Assembly: GCA_030530215.1 (NCBI GenBank)
Contig: JAUMVJ010000003.1
Location: 1-64,000, forward strand
Reading direction: 5' to 3'
DNA length: 64,000 bases
From: Coriobacteriia bacterium
Lineage (GTDB): Bacteria; Actinomycetota; Coriobacteriia; Coriobacteriales; Eggerthellaceae
Position numbers and translations under genes: made by a program. Under the pieces are notes generated by a model. The model had not been told where the DNA came from. It made no database searches and was given only the letters and a program-made list of their open reading frames with translations. Below, piece by piece: positions 9,134 to 18,524 of the stretch; the first letter of the stretch is position 1; every line of letters begins with the position of its first letter.

Positions 9134-9913
9134 ATGAACAAGAAACTCGCCGCGGCCTTCGCCGATGGTAAAGCCTTCATCCCCTTCGTCACCTGCGGAG
9201 ACCCGACGCTCGACACCACCCGCGAAGTCGTGCGCGCCATGGCCCAGGCCGGCGCAAAGGTAATCGAGCTCGGAATCCCCTTCAGTGACCCCACTGCTGA
9301 AGGTCCCGTTATCCAGGGAGCCAACCTGCGCGCGCTCGAAGGCGGTGTAGACACCGACAAAATCTTCGCCATGGCCGCCGAGCTCAACAAGGAGCTCGAT
9401 GTTGCCATGGTGTTCATGACCTACGGGAACGTGGTGTATCACTACGGAATTGAAAAGTTCGCTGAAAACGCAGCGCGCGCCGGCATGTGCGGCATCATCC
9501 TGCCCGACGTCCCCTACGAGGAAAAAGACGAGTTCGCCCCTGCTTTCGCCCAGCATGGACTCGATTTGATCTCGATGATCGCTCCCACCTCCGAGGATCG
9601 CATCAGCATGATCGTCCGCGAGGCAGAGGGTTTCATCTACCTGGTGTCCTCACTCGGCGTTACCGGAACGCGCAGCAAGATCACCACAGATCTGAGCAGC
9701 ATCGTTGCCAAGATCCGCGAGGTCACAGACACGCCCATCGCCATCGGTTTCGGCATCTCCGATGCGGCGGCGGCCCAATTCATGGCCGAAATAGCAGACG
9801 GAGCCATCGTGGGCTCCGCCATAGTGAAGATTATTGAAAAGGAAGGCACGCAGGCGGCAAAACCCGTTGGGGAATTTGTCGCGGGATGCGTTGCCGCCGT
9901 GAGCAAGGCCTAA
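9134..9913 (+). CDS. trpA: Tryptophan synthase alpha chain
   Basis: TrpA (259 residues) cleaves indole-glycerol phosphate and passes indole to TrpB. The N-terminus shows FIPFVTCGDPTLDTT, followed by ELGIPFSDPTAEGPVIQ and FIYLVSSLGVTGTR, all diagnostic; the catalytic Asp sits in CGIILPDVPYEEKD. An AAGGAG site lies 7 bases before the ATG. It is the last gene of the trp operon, 51 bases after trpFB, and meets the convergent membrane-protein gene 11 bases downstream. Confidence 0.96.
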   Translation: MNKKLAAAFADGKAFIPFVTCGDPTLDTTREVVRAMAQAGAKVIELGIPFSDPTAEGPVIQGANLRALEGGVDTDKIFAMAAELNKELDVAMVFMTYGNVVYHYGIEKFAENAARAGMCGIILPDVPYEEKDEFAPAFAQHGLDLISMIAPTSEDRISMIVREAEGFIYLVSSLGVTGTRSKITTDLSSIVAKIREVTDTPIAIGFGISDAAAAQFMAEIADGAIVGSAIVKIIEKEGTQAAKPVGEFVAGCVAAVSKA

Positions 9914-9942
9914 GGAAGGCGAGCTTACTCGCCCTTCTTCCC
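9914..9942. terminator. Possible shared terminator
   Basis: GGCGAG CTTA CTCGCC, extended by GGAA and TTCC flanks, forms a hairpin exactly between the convergent ends of trpA and the membrane-protein gene. T-runs are weak on both sides, so efficiency is uncertain. Confidence 0.4.
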
Positions 9943-10887
9943 GTCGTCTTCTGCTGCCGTACCCTCGTCGGTGGAGACGACGGGCTGTGCAGCCTCGAAG
10001 TCGGCGGCCTCAGCAGAGGCGGCCTCCACGGGAGCTTCGGCCTGTGCATACTGTGTGGGTTCAGCAACAGGCTGCTCCGCCGACGCGGGCTCGCTTGCGG
10101 CGGCAGGCTGCTCTGCCTGCACCGATGAAACGGAATCGGCAGCAGGCGCAACGGGTGCGGCTGCCTGGGCAGGGTCCGCATAAGGCTGAGCCGGAGCAAC
10201 GGGCTGACCATAAGGCTGCGCGGGCTGAACCGGCTGCCCCCAAGGAGCTTGGCCGAAAGGCTGAGCCTGACCAGCCTGCCCATACGGCGCACCAACAGGC
10301 TGACCATAAGGCGCCTGAGCATAACCAGGCTGCGCATAAGGTTGAGCCGGCTGAGCATACGGATACGCAGGAGCGGGGTAACCAGGGCCAACGAACATCA
10401 GCTCAGGATGAGCCTGCTGCTCGCACAGAACGCTGAAGGGAACCTTGCGCAACCTGTGCATGAAAACAGCGGAGATAATAAACAGAACGCCGGTGATCAA
10501 GTTGCCGTCCACCACGTTGATAGCGGCAAAAACAATGAAGAGGACGAACATGCGATTAAGGCGCTTCTCGTTCTTAAGGACGTTCATACCCTGGATGCCG
10601 ACAACCAAATTAAGCGCAGAAACGATGAGACTCAAAACAAACAGGACTGCGCCGATGATGATTGTGGAATGCAGCGCCTGAATGTCCGAGACCGTATCGT
10701 CCGGATAAGCCATGGCGCCATCGATGTCGAGCGAATCTACCGTAAAGGAACCCGACATCTCCGCACTCACGGCCGCATTGGCAACGGCGCACATGATGAG
10801 CGCAAAAACGGCGGCACCGATTCCAATTGCCGACAAAACCACGACCGCAATGTTCAGATTGCGGAGCGTCTTTAAATCCTTGAGCAT
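9925..10887 (-). CDS. Membrane protein with Pro/Gln/Tyr/Ala-rich tail
   Basis: A 320-residue protein of unknown function. The first 160 residues hold about four membrane helices (for example NIAVVVLSAIGIGAAVFALI near the start and FVLFIVFAAINVVDGNLITG later). The second half is a low-complexity tail built from variations on YAQP, PYGQP and QPVQPAQPYG, then an acidic Ala/Glu end finishing GKKGE. Such tails are common in actinobacterial membrane proteins and are probably cytoplasmic and disordered. I start at the ATG at 10887, preceded by GAAAGGAAA; the frame opens further upstream without a site. It stands alone, convergent with the trp operon. Confidence 0.8.
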   Translation of the reverse strand: MLKDLKTLRNLNIAVVVLSAIGIGAAVFALIMCAVANAAVSAEMSGSFTVDSLDIDGAMAYPDDTVSDIQALHSTIIIGAVLFVLSLIVSALNLVVGIQGMNVLKNEKRLNRMFVLFIVFAAINVVDGNLITGVLFIISAVFMHRLRKVPFSVLCEQQAHPELMFVGPGYPAPAYPYAQPAQPYAQPGYAQAPYGQPVGAPYGQAGQAQPFGQAPWGQPVQPAQPYGQPVAPAQPYADPAQAAAPVAPAADSVSSVQAEQPAAASEPASAEQPVAEPTQYAQAEAPVEAASAEAADFEAAQPVVSTDEGTAAEDDGKKGE

Positions 10888-10974
10888 GATTTTCCTTTCA
10901 TGGATGCAGGTGCGGCGCTTCTCTGCCGCACCTCGATTGGGCAATCATATCCCAGCTAAGCGGCCAGCAGGGCT

Positions 10975-11628
10975 TTAGGCGCCGCTCTTCAAAAACTTAT
11001 CGTACATCTGCAAACGCATAAGAATCTCGGAAGGGTCCACATCCTCGAACCGGGCAAGCCGAACAATCTGGATGCGTGCGACCTGCTGAAGCGCGTCAAC
11101 ATCGATACTCTCAGGGATCTCGCAGCCTTGATCCTTCATGCGGCATACCATCAAGATGATCGAGATCAAGCCGCTTACGGAATACTCGATCATCAAAAGA
11201 GACTCAAAGCTCAGCTCATGGCCTTCCTCGCACAGGATGTCTTTCCACATGTTGCGGATGATTTCCTTGATTTTGCTACTGACGATCTCCATACCGCCTT
11301 GGCTCGCAAGCAGATACAGATGACGAGTCATCTTGTTTTCAACCTGCGCGAGCAACAGCTCGGAAGAAGGGGTGGCAAGCATCCTGAAAATCAGATGAGC
11401 ATACGACTCATCTTCGCTTCCCATCAGGTCTTTTTCGATAACGCGGTAGAGCAGATCGTCCATATCCTTGAAGTGATAATAGAAGGTGCCGCGGTTACAG
11501 CCCGCCGTAGCCGAGACCATGCTGATGGTGATGTCCTTCACCATGTTGTCCTCGAGCAGCTTCCAATATGCCTCGTAAATACGATCAACAGCGCTGGGCT
11601 CGTTGGTGTCAATGCGTGGGCGTCCCAT
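10975..11628 (-). CDS. TetR/AcrR family transcriptional regulator
   Basis: A 217-residue regulator with an N-terminal TetR helix-turn-helix (ITISMVSATAGCNRGTFYYHF, residues about 35-55) and a divergent ligand-binding half. Its start lies 2 bases after the stop of the 1495-residue activase-type gene, so both are made from one mRNA and it most likely controls that transcript. The palindrome ATACA CGT TGTAT upstream of the operon (16224-16236) is a plausible operator. The ligand cannot be told from sequence. Confidence 0.88.
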   Translation of the reverse strand: MGRPRIDTNEPSAVDRIYEAYWKLLEDNMVKDITISMVSATAGCNRGTFYYHFKDMDDLLYRVIEKDLMGSEDESYAHLIFRMLATPSSELLLAQVENKMTRHLYLLASQGGMEIVSSKIKEIIRNMWKDILCEEGHELSFESLLMIEYSVSGLISIILMVCRMKDQGCEIPESIDVDALQQVARIQIVRLARFEDVDPSEILMRLQMYDKFLKSGA

Positions 11629-11630
11629 GC

Positions 11631-14600
11631 CTACTCACTTTCCTTTGGTGACGAATCGGAGTCCGCAGCGGCGCGGGCATTCATGATGAGCATCTGCAAA
11701 CGGTTCTCGATGTTGGCAAAGCTGACATCGGGGTCGTAATCAAGCGGAAGAATCTGCGCGTCAGGGTACATTTCCTTCAGGCGCTTGGCAATGCCGCGGC
11801 CAACCACATGGTTGGGCAAGCAGCCAAAGGGCTGCAGGATAACGAAGGCGCGGCAGCCCTCCTCGGCATGATGCAAGATCTCGCCCGGGATTAGCACGCC
11901 CTCGCCGGCGTCGAAGGTGTGGTGGATGATCGGATCGGACGCCTTCACCAGCTCGTCCATGCGCTTGGCAGGCTTATAGAGCGGATGCTCCTTGGCAATG
12001 CGATCACAGGCATCGTGAGCCAAATCGAAGAACTTGTCCTCAACGGCGAACATGGCCTTGTAGCTAAAGGGCTTGTTGAGCTTGTACTCCTTGACCTGGC
12101 GATCCTTGTAGAAGTACGACTTGCGAATGACGTCGGTCATGCGAGCCTCGATAACCTCGAGGCCGTTTTCCTCCAGATAAAGCTCGATGTCGTGATTGGC
12201 GCCAGGATGGAAATTGAGCAGGTACTCGCCCACGATCAAGACGGTCGGACGAGGATTGCTGCGATCGTATTCCACCTCTTGCATGAGCTTGAGCGCACGC
12301 TTGAACCCACGGCGCATTCCTTTGATGCCATGGTTGCTCAAGCCATCCATAATCAAATCGATTCCCTGATCGAAGGCCTTCTGCGTGCTGCCTTTCTCCA
12401 GCTCGTAGGGGCGGATCTTGCGAAGCAGCTCTTCCATCACGTCGATGACGGGAAGCGTGAAGGCGATGCGAATCGCCGCGGGCAAACTCATCTTGTAGCC
12501 AGGATGCAGGTTGTGGAAGTCGACATCGTCGTTGGTGACAATGGGAACCTGCGGATACCCGGCATCATCGAGCGCCTTGCGCGTTAAGGCCGCGTAGTGG
12601 GTCAGGCGGCAGTCGCCAATGTATTTTCCCTGGCAGATGGCAACTTTGTCCGGGTCATACTCGCCGGATTCCAGCGCCGCCAAGGCCTCGCCAATGACAA
12701 TTTGGCAAGGGAAGCAAATGTCGTTGTGCACGTACTTCTTACCCAGGCGAATAGCCTCCTCGCGTCCAACGGGAAGCGCTTGAGTTTTCAAGCCGTCACG
12801 GGCGAAGGCGGCGGCCATCAGCATGCTGAACGCATGGCTGGTGTTAGGCACCAGCAAGGTCTTTTCTTTAAGGTCGGCCTTGGTGAACTTTTGAGGATAC
12901 GGATCTTCAAGCTCATGAAGCTCAAGAGCCGCACAAGCTGCGCCACAAGCCGAGCAAGGGTTCTTCAGGGCAACTCCCGACTCAATCTCGCTGGTGCTCG
13001 GCAGGCCTCGGCGAGCGTTGACGCTTTCGATGAAGGAGCGCACGCGGATGCGCAGAGGGCCCTGGATATCTGACTCGTCGACCTTCAGGACCAGCGGCGT
13101 CTTGCCCGAAATCTCCTTGGATATGCGGATGATCTCGTCGGAAAGGTAGGCGTCGTGGCCGCAGCCGAAGCTGACGATCTGCACGTACTCCAGGTTCTCG
13201 CTTCGCGCCGATATCACCGCACTCGAAAGCATGCGCGCGTGGAAGTTGTTCACCACATCGATGAGCAAGTTGGAAAGATCAACCTCGTTACGCCCGGGGA
13301 CGCTATCGGCCGTAAGCACGGGAATGCCCAGCTCGGTGAAGAAGTGCGGCAGGTCGTGGTTGACCAGCGGGTCGTTATGGTAGGGGCGCCCCGCCAAAAC
13401 AACGGCGTAGCGGCCTTCCTTTTTCACCTCGTCCAAAACGCTTTCGCCCCAGGCCTCAAGCTCGTTGCGGAAGGCGTCGAGCGCGGCGTCGCCTTGGCGA
13501 ATCGCGTTGAGCGCCACCATGCGCTCGATTCCGAACTCCTTGTGCAGGTATTCGCCGAGCTGCCTATCGCGATCTTCGTAGGTGTACCAGTGGAACAAAG
13601 GCGACAGCATCGGAACGTCGAACTCGCGCTCGGTGTTGTCGGAATTCTGCATGACGATGGGGTATCCCTTAACAACAGCGCACATCGACTCCGAGGTTGA
13701 CATGGCGTTTTCGGAAGGAATGGTCGTCAAAATCGGATACCAGATGCGATCAACCTTGCGGCGCACCAAATCGCGCACGTGGCCATGCACCAGCTTCGCC
13801 GGGAAGCACACGGTGTCAGATGTAACCGCCGATAGGCCCTGTTCATAAATCTTGCGCGTGGAGGCACCGCTTACCACGACCTTGAAGCCGAGGCTCTCGA
13901 ACACCGCGCGCCAGAAGGGCAGGCGATCCCAGTAGGCCAAGACCCGCGGGATGCCAATGGTAATACCCTGGTCGTCGCACAGCTGCTCAACCGGGCGCTC
14001 CTTCAAAAGAAGGCGCTCGCGTACTTCATAAAGGTTGGGAACCTTTTGATCGTTCTTAAGAGCGGCGCGCACCTGCTCGCGAATCGCATCGTCGTGCGGG
14101 TCGCCCACAATCTCGCCGCGGGAGCAGCGATGCCCGGTCATCCAGGTGGTGCCGTCGCTGAAGATGGTGCGCGTGCGGTTACAGCGGTTGGAACAGAACG
14201 GGCACCTCAGATTCGTTTCCTGGGTATAGGTGAGCTTTTCGAGCGCCTCGAAGCCGATGAAGCTTGAGCGTTTGTTGCCGTCGGGACGGTTTTCCATCTG
14301 CTCTTTAACAAGCAGCGCCTCGCCGATGGCGCCCATGAGCCCCGGATACGGTGCACGCACGACCTCGCGGCCGGTGTACTGCTCAAGCGCGCGAAGCACG
14401 GCGTCGTTTTGGAAAGTGCCGCCCTGCACCACGATGCGCTTACCCAGCGAATCCAGGTTGCTTACGCGAATGACCTTGGTAAACACGTTCTCGATAATGG
14501 AGCGGCACAGGCCCGCCATAATGTCGTCGGGCGTTTTGCCGTTGCGCTGCTCGGAAACGATGGATGAGTTCATGAACACCGTGCAGCGGCTGCCAAGCAC

Positions 14601-16118
14601 GGCGGGGTTCTTTGAACGGAAGGCCGCCTCCGCAATATCCTGTACTTTAATGCCCAGGTTGGAGGCGAAAGATTCCAAGAACGATCCGCAGCCCGACGAG
14701 CAAGCTTCGTTGACCACGATGTCGGTGATGATGCCGTTATCGAGCCAGATGGCCTTCATGTCCTGGCCGCCGATGTCCAAGATGAAGGTGGCGTCGGGCA
14801 CGTAGCTCGTCGCCGCATGAGCGTGCACCACGGTTTCCACCGTGTGATGGTCGGCGTGAAGCGCCTGGGCAAACAGCAGCTCACCGTAACCGGTAGTGCC
14901 AACGCCCGCAATCTCGAGCTCGGTGCCCGCGGCCTGGTACTTCGCGTGCATATCGAGCAGGGCCTGCTTCAAAATCGCCAGGGGCTCGCCCTCGTTCGAC
15001 GCGTAGAAGCTATCTATAAGCAAGCCGTCCTCATCGATGAGGGCGAACTTGGTGGTGGTGGAGCCGGAATCGATGCCCAAATACACCTTCAAAGGCCGGC
15101 CGGGGTCGCGATGCGCGCGGACCTTCTTCGGCTCGTGGCTTGCCAGGCCCAAGCGATGGCGCACCTCGAAACGTTCACGCTCCGACCTATCGGCGAACAA
15201 AGGCTCGGCCACCGGCCCCGTCGCCATGCCCGCATGCAGGGCACCTACGCAGGCCAGCGCCGCCTCCCCGTTCTTGAATCCTGGCTCGTCGGCGAACGGC
15301 GTCTCCAAAGAAAGCGCCGCACCGTAGGCCACGATGGTCTCGGGATGCTCAGGGATGATGACGTCTTCGGGCGCAAGCTCCAAGCGCTCAGCGAAGACCT
15401 GAATAAGCCGGGGGTTGAAGGTAAGGGGGCCGCCCTCGAATACCACCGGCGGATTGATGTCCAAACCCTGGGCCAAGCCGCCGATGGTCTGCTTGGCCAC
15501 GGCGTGGAAGGCGGAAAGGGCGATGTCGGATTTAGGAACACCCTGGTTGAGCAGGGGCTGAATGTCGGTTTTGGCATAAACGCCGCAACGCCCCGAAACG
15601 TCGTAGGTGGCGCTGCCCTGACAGGCAAGCTCGTTGTACTCCTCCACGGGAACCTTGAGCAAAGCGGCGATCTCATCGATGAAGGCGCCGGTGCCGCCTG
15701 CGCACGATCCGTTCATGCGCATGTCGTTTACCGCAAGCTGGCCGGTGCGCTCGTCTTCGCGGAAGAACACCATCTTCGCATCCTGACCGCCCAGTTCGAT
15801 GGCACAGCGCGCCGTTGGATGCAAAGCGGCAACGGCTTGGGCGTTCGCCACCACTTCTTGCACGAAGGGGATGCCTGTGGCCTTGGCCAGAGACTCGCCA
15901 CCACTACCGCACAGAGCAACCCTCCAGGCGCAGGCGCCGAAACGCTCGGCAACCTCGGCCAGAGCCTCCTTCAAGCTTTCGGCCTGATGCGCGTTATGGC
16001 GCTTGTAACGGGAATACAAAACAGCGCGGGACGACGGGTCCAGCACCAGAAGCTTGGTAGTGGTCGAGCCGACGTCGACTCCGATATGGATGACCGAAGG
16101 CAGGGCGTTCGATGTCAT
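11631..16118 (-). CDS. Giant acyl-CoA dehydratase activase-related protein
   Basis: A 1495-residue protein related to activators and components of 2-hydroxyacyl-CoA dehydratases and benzoyl-CoA reductases. Two ASKHA ATPase modules occur in tandem. The first has VDVGSTTTKLL, GGQDAKMV and GSCAGGTGAFID. The second, from about residue 345, has GIDSGSTTTKFALID, IGGQDMKAIW and EACSSGCGSFLES. The Cys residues of the CAGGTG and CSSGCG segments resemble those holding the [4Fe-4S] cluster in HgdC-type activators. The C-terminal half is a DUF2229/HgdB-like region with further Cys motifs (RCPFCSNRCNRTR, NPCSACGAACAA). The substrate is unknown. An AAAGGTGG site precedes the ATG at 16118. Confidence 0.88.
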   Translation of the reverse strand: MTSNALPSVIHIGVDVGSTTTKLLVLDPSSRAVLYSRYKRHNAHQAESLKEALAEVAERFGACAWRVALCGSGGESLAKATGIPFVQEVVANAQAVAALHPTARCAIELGGQDAKMVFFREDERTGQLAVNDMRMNGSCAGGTGAFIDEIAALLKVPVEEYNELACQGSATYDVSGRCGVYAKTDIQPLLNQGVPKSDIALSAFHAVAKQTIGGLAQGLDINPPVVFEGGPLTFNPRLIQVFAERLELAPEDVIIPEHPETIVAYGAALSLETPFADEPGFKNGEAALACVGALHAGMATGPVAEPLFADRSERERFEVRHRLGLASHEPKKVRAHRDPGRPLKVYLGIDSGSTTTKFALIDEDGLLIDSFYASNEGEPLAILKQALLDMHAKYQAAGTELEIAGVGTTGYGELLFAQALHADHHTVETVVHAHAATSYVPDATFILDIGGQDMKAIWLDNGIITDIVVNEACSSGCGSFLESFASNLGIKVQDIAEAAFRSKNPAVLGSRCTVFMNSSIVSEQRNGKTPDDIMAGLCRSIIENVFTKVIRVSNLDSLGKRIVVQGGTFQNDAVLRALEQYTGREVVRAPYPGLMGAIGEALLVKEQMENRPDGNKRSSFIGFEALEKLTYTQETNLRCPFCSNRCNRTRTIFSDGTTWMTGHRCSRGEIVGDPHDDAIREQVRAALKNDQKVPNLYEVRERLLLKERPVEQLCDDQGITIGIPRVLAYWDRLPFWRAVFESLGFKVVVSGASTRKIYEQGLSAVTSDTVCFPAKLVHGHVRDLVRRKVDRIWYPILTTIPSENAMSTSESMCAVVKGYPIVMQNSDNTEREFDVPMLSPLFHWYTYEDRDRQLGEYLHKEFGIERMVALNAIRQGDAALDAFRNELEAWGESVLDEVKKEGRYAVVLAGRPYHNDPLVNHDLPHFFTELGIPVLTADSVPGRNEVDLSNLLIDVVNNFHARMLSSAVISARSENLEYVQIVSFGCGHDAYLSDEIIRISKEISGKTPLVLKVDESDIQGPLRIRVRSFIESVNARRGLPSTSEIESGVALKNPCSACGAACAALELHELEDPYPQKFTKADLKEKTLLVPNTSHAFSMLMAAAFARDGLKTQALPVGREEAIRLGKKYVHNDICFPCQIVIGEALAALESGEYDPDKVAICQGKYIGDCRLTHYAALTRKALDDAGYPQVPIVTNDDVDFHNLHPGYKMSLPAAIRIAFTLPVIDVMEELLRKIRPYELEKGSTQKAFDQGIDLIMDGLSNHGIKGMRRGFKRALKLMQEVEYDRSNPRPTVLIVGEYLLNFHPGANHDIELYLEENGLEVIEARMTDVIRKSYFYKDRQVKEYKLNKPFSYKAMFAVEDKFFDLAHDACDRIAKEHPLYKPAKRMDELVKASDPIIHHTFDAGEGVLIPGEILHHAEEGCRAFVILQPFGCLPNHVVGRGIAKRLKEMYPDAQILPLDYDPDVSFANIENRLQMLIMNARAAADSDSSPKESE

Positions 16119-16223
16119 AAATCCACCTTTATTAGTTCATATCATCCTTGCCCGTAGTGGCCCCGCATCGAGCTTCAACGGGGTAGGCGCATGGGATGAT
16201 CTACCTCTCGCAGAGCGATTATC

Positions 16224-16236
16224 ATACACGTTGTAT
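16224..16236. promoter_or_regulatory. Candidate TetR operator
   Basis: The perfect inverted repeat ATACA CGT TGTAT lies about 106 bases before the activase-type gene, in the only AT-rich part of the divergent intergenic region. It overlaps a TATAAT-like box on the plus strand (16234-16239) and a GATAAT-like box on the minus strand. TetR proteins usually bind short palindromes overlapping promoters, and a TetR gene ends this operon. The assignment is inference. Confidence 0.4.
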
Positions 16237-16358
16237 AATTTTTTTGAACAGATGGTTTTAAAGCGCCCTAATGTTTCCGCAATATTTCCATCTATTCTTA
16301 AAAATGCCTACAGGAGCTATTACCTGCGCGTTGGAAAGTGTGAGACACTCTACAGCCC

Positions 16359-17216
16359 ATGAAGAAGACCGATACATACCACACTAACGAATCCCCCCTT
16401 GACGAAAGCCAGCTTGCCTACGCGAGCGCAGGCAACACAAGCGTGCAAGGCTCTCAGGTTCAAGAGGGAAAACAGCCCACCACGCTGCGCGAGGCCCTGG
16501 AGGAGCGTCGCGCCAGCCGTCACGCCCACCAGACAGACGACGGACTTATCGAGCTCAGCTTCTACAACCTGTTCTGGATTTTCATGGTCGCAAGCTTTGT
16601 TGGCCTGTTCTTGGAAACCATCGTCAGCTATCCCATCGACGGCATCTGGAAAGACCGCGCCGGCTTTGTGTGGGGCCCGCTTTCACCTATCTACGGCGTG
16701 GGTGCCGTGCTCATGACCGTCGGCCTAAACGGCATGAAGGGCAAAACGGCACTGCACACCTTTGCCTTTGCGGCCCTGCTTGGAGGCGCCTTCGAGTTTT
16801 GCGCCGGCTTTTTCTTTGAGGAAGCTTTCGGCATTGTGGCCTGGAGCTATGAAGGGCAGCCCTTCAATCTGATGGGCCACACTTGCCTTGGCATCGCCCT
16901 TGTCTGGGGTGCGCTCGGGCTCATTTGGACACGCATGCTGCTCCCTTTGACTATGGACGTAATCGCGCTCATCCCAACGCGCATCGCCTGCGGACTCACC
17001 GCAGCAGCCACTATCTTCATCGTAGCCGACATCGTGCTCACCTTAGGGGCCTTCAACTGCTGGTTCGAGCGCAGCGCAGGCGTTGAAGTAAGCACGCCCG
17101 TGCAGGAATTCTTCGACCAGAACTTCGGCGACGAATTCATGCAGGAGCGCTTCCAAACCATGAGCCTGTACCCCGAAGTCGCCACGCGCGATGCCCAAAG
17201 CGCAAGCGAGGCGTAG
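16359..17216 (+). CDS. CmpB-type membrane protein (putative ABC transporter permease family)
   Basis: A 285-residue membrane protein that resembles the family annotated as putative ABC transporter permease (ABC_trans_CmpB). The diagnostic part runs from FWIFMVASFVGLFLETIVSY through KDRAGFVWGPLSPIYGVGAV to the later AWSYEGQPFNLMGHTCLGIA. About five to six membrane helices follow a hydrophilic 70-residue N-terminus that is probably disordered. The family has no proven transport function. The start ATG at 16359 lacks a clear ribosome site. The stop is 3 bases before the mnmA ATG, implying co-transcription. Confidence 0.82.
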   Translation: MKKTDTYHTNESPLDESQLAYASAGNTSVQGSQVQEGKQPTTLREALEERRASRHAHQTDDGLIELSFYNLFWIFMVASFVGLFLETIVSYPIDGIWKDRAGFVWGPLSPIYGVGAVLMTVGLNGMKGKTALHTFAFAALLGGAFEFCAGFFFEEAFGIVAWSYEGQPFNLMGHTCLGIALVWGALGLIWTRMLLPLTMDVIALIPTRIACGLTAAATIFIVADIVLTLGAFNCWFERSAGVEVSTPVQEFFDQNFGDEFMQERFQTMSLYPEVATRDAQSASEA

Positions 17217-17219
17217 CGC

Positions 17220-18518
17220 ATGGACGAAGTCATCCTTCTTAACCCCGACGCCGACGGTACGCCGCGGCAGGGCGCGCACGGCAGCGGCGCGGTTCAGCTG
17301 TCCCATGGGGGCGCGCCGCATGACAACGATGCGCCCGTAAACCCCGAGTGCCTCTACTGCGCCAATCCCTGCGGCGCCGGCAGCAGCCTTTCGTTCGGCA
17401 TCGAACCGGGCATCGATGTGCCAGCCAACGAAGGAAAGGTAATCGCTGCGATGAGCGGCGGCGTGGATTCATCGGTTGCCTGTGCCCTTTTGCACGAGGC
17501 AGGCTTCGAGGTCATCGGCGTTACCATGCGCCTGTTCGATTACGATCAGCTGGCCAACGCCGAGCTCGAGGCAATGAACCAATCCTGCTGCTCGCAAAAG
17601 GACGTCGAGGATGCCCGCAGCGTATGCTGGAGCATGGGGCTCGATCACTTTGCCTTCAACTTCACCGACCGCTTCGAAGCCGACGTCATGGACAAGTTCT
17701 GCAAGTCCTACCTGGTTGGCGAGACTCCCAACCCCTGCATCGATTGCAACCGCTTCCTCAAGTTCACCGCGCTGCAACGCCGGCGCGGGCAGCTTGAGTA
17801 CGACTACGTGGCAACGGGCCATTACGTACGCCGCGCCTACGACAAAGAAACCGGCCGCTACCTGCTCAAAAAAGGCTTGGATCCCAAGAAGGACCAAAGC
17901 TATGTCCTGTACGGAATGACCCAAGATCAGCTCAAGCACACGCTTTTCCCCTTGGGTGAGCTCACCAAAGAGGCAACGCGCGAAATCGCGCGACGCCATG
18001 GCTTTACCACCGCCGAAAAGGCCGAAAGCCAGGATATCTGCTTCGTCCCCGACGGCGACTACGCCGCCTTCATCCAAAAGCACGAGGGTTCGCTGCCCTG
18101 TGGCGGCCCCATCGTCTTGGAGGACGGCACCGTGGTGGGACAACACATCGGACTTGTGCACTACACCCCTGGTCAGCGCAAAGGCTTGGGCGTTGCCTGG
18201 AGCGAGCCTTTGTATGTGCTTTCCAAAGACATCCCCAACAACACGCTCGTGGTGGGGCCGGCGTCGAGCCAACACGTAAGCAAACTTTGGGCCGACGACG
18301 TGAACCTTATCAGCGTGGAGAATCTGCCGCACCCCACCGCCGTCACGGTTAAGGTGAATTACCGCGCCAAGGAAGTGCCCGCACTTGCCCAGATGAAGAA
18401 AGGCGAGCTTGTCGTCGAATTCCTAGAGCCCATCCGCACCTGCGCCACCGGCCAGGCGGTCGTGCTTTATCAAGGGGACTTGGTGGTCGGCGGCGGCACC
18501 ATCCGTCGCTACGAGTAG
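17220..18518 (+). CDS. mnmA: tRNA-specific 2-thiouridylase MnmA, extended N-terminus
   Basis: MnmA thiolates U34 of Glu, Gln and Lys tRNAs using sulfur relayed from a cysteine desulfurase. The PP-loop is AMSGGVDSS (residues 77-84). The two catalytic cysteines lie in TPNPCIDCNRF and SQDICFVPDG, and the HYTPGQRKGLG block is present. At 432 residues it is about 60-70 longer than usual. The extra N-terminus contains CLYCANPC (Cys44, Cys47, Cys51), a possible metal or Fe-S site. No good alternative start exists before the PP-loop, so the extension is probably real. It converges with larE, 6 bases apart. Confidence 0.93.
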   Translation: MDEVILLNPDADGTPRQGAHGSGAVQLSHGGAPHDNDAPVNPECLYCANPCGAGSSLSFGIEPGIDVPANEGKVIAAMSGGVDSSVACALLHEAGFEVIGVTMRLFDYDQLANAELEAMNQSCCSQKDVEDARSVCWSMGLDHFAFNFTDRFEADVMDKFCKSYLVGETPNPCIDCNRFLKFTALQRRRGQLEYDYVATGHYVRRAYDKETGRYLLKKGLDPKKDQSYVLYGMTQDQLKHTLFPLGELTKEATREIARRHGFTTAEKAESQDICFVPDGDYAAFIQKHEGSLPCGGPIVLEDGTVVGQHIGLVHYTPGQRKGLGVAWSEPLYVLSKDIPNNTLVVGPASSQHVSKLWADDVNLISVENLPHPTAVTVKVNYRAKEVPALAQMKKGELVVEFLEPIRTCATGQAVVLYQGDLVVGGGTIRRYE

Positions 18519-18524
18519 CCTTCC

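Noticed and set aside
10180-10400. Repeated GGCTG and CATAAGG units that might suggest a CRISPR-like or tandem repeat
   Set aside because: They are codon-level repeats encoding the Pro/Gln/Tyr-rich tail of the membrane protein; no spacers or fixed period.
14817-16157. Plus-strand open frame of 446 residues opposite the activase-type gene
   Set aside because: It is the antisense shadow of a long conserved GC-rich gene, with no family resemblance.
16359-17216. True ABC permease working with a nearby ATPase
   Set aside because: No ATPase or binding protein is adjacent; the CmpB-type family name is historical, so no transport role is claimed.
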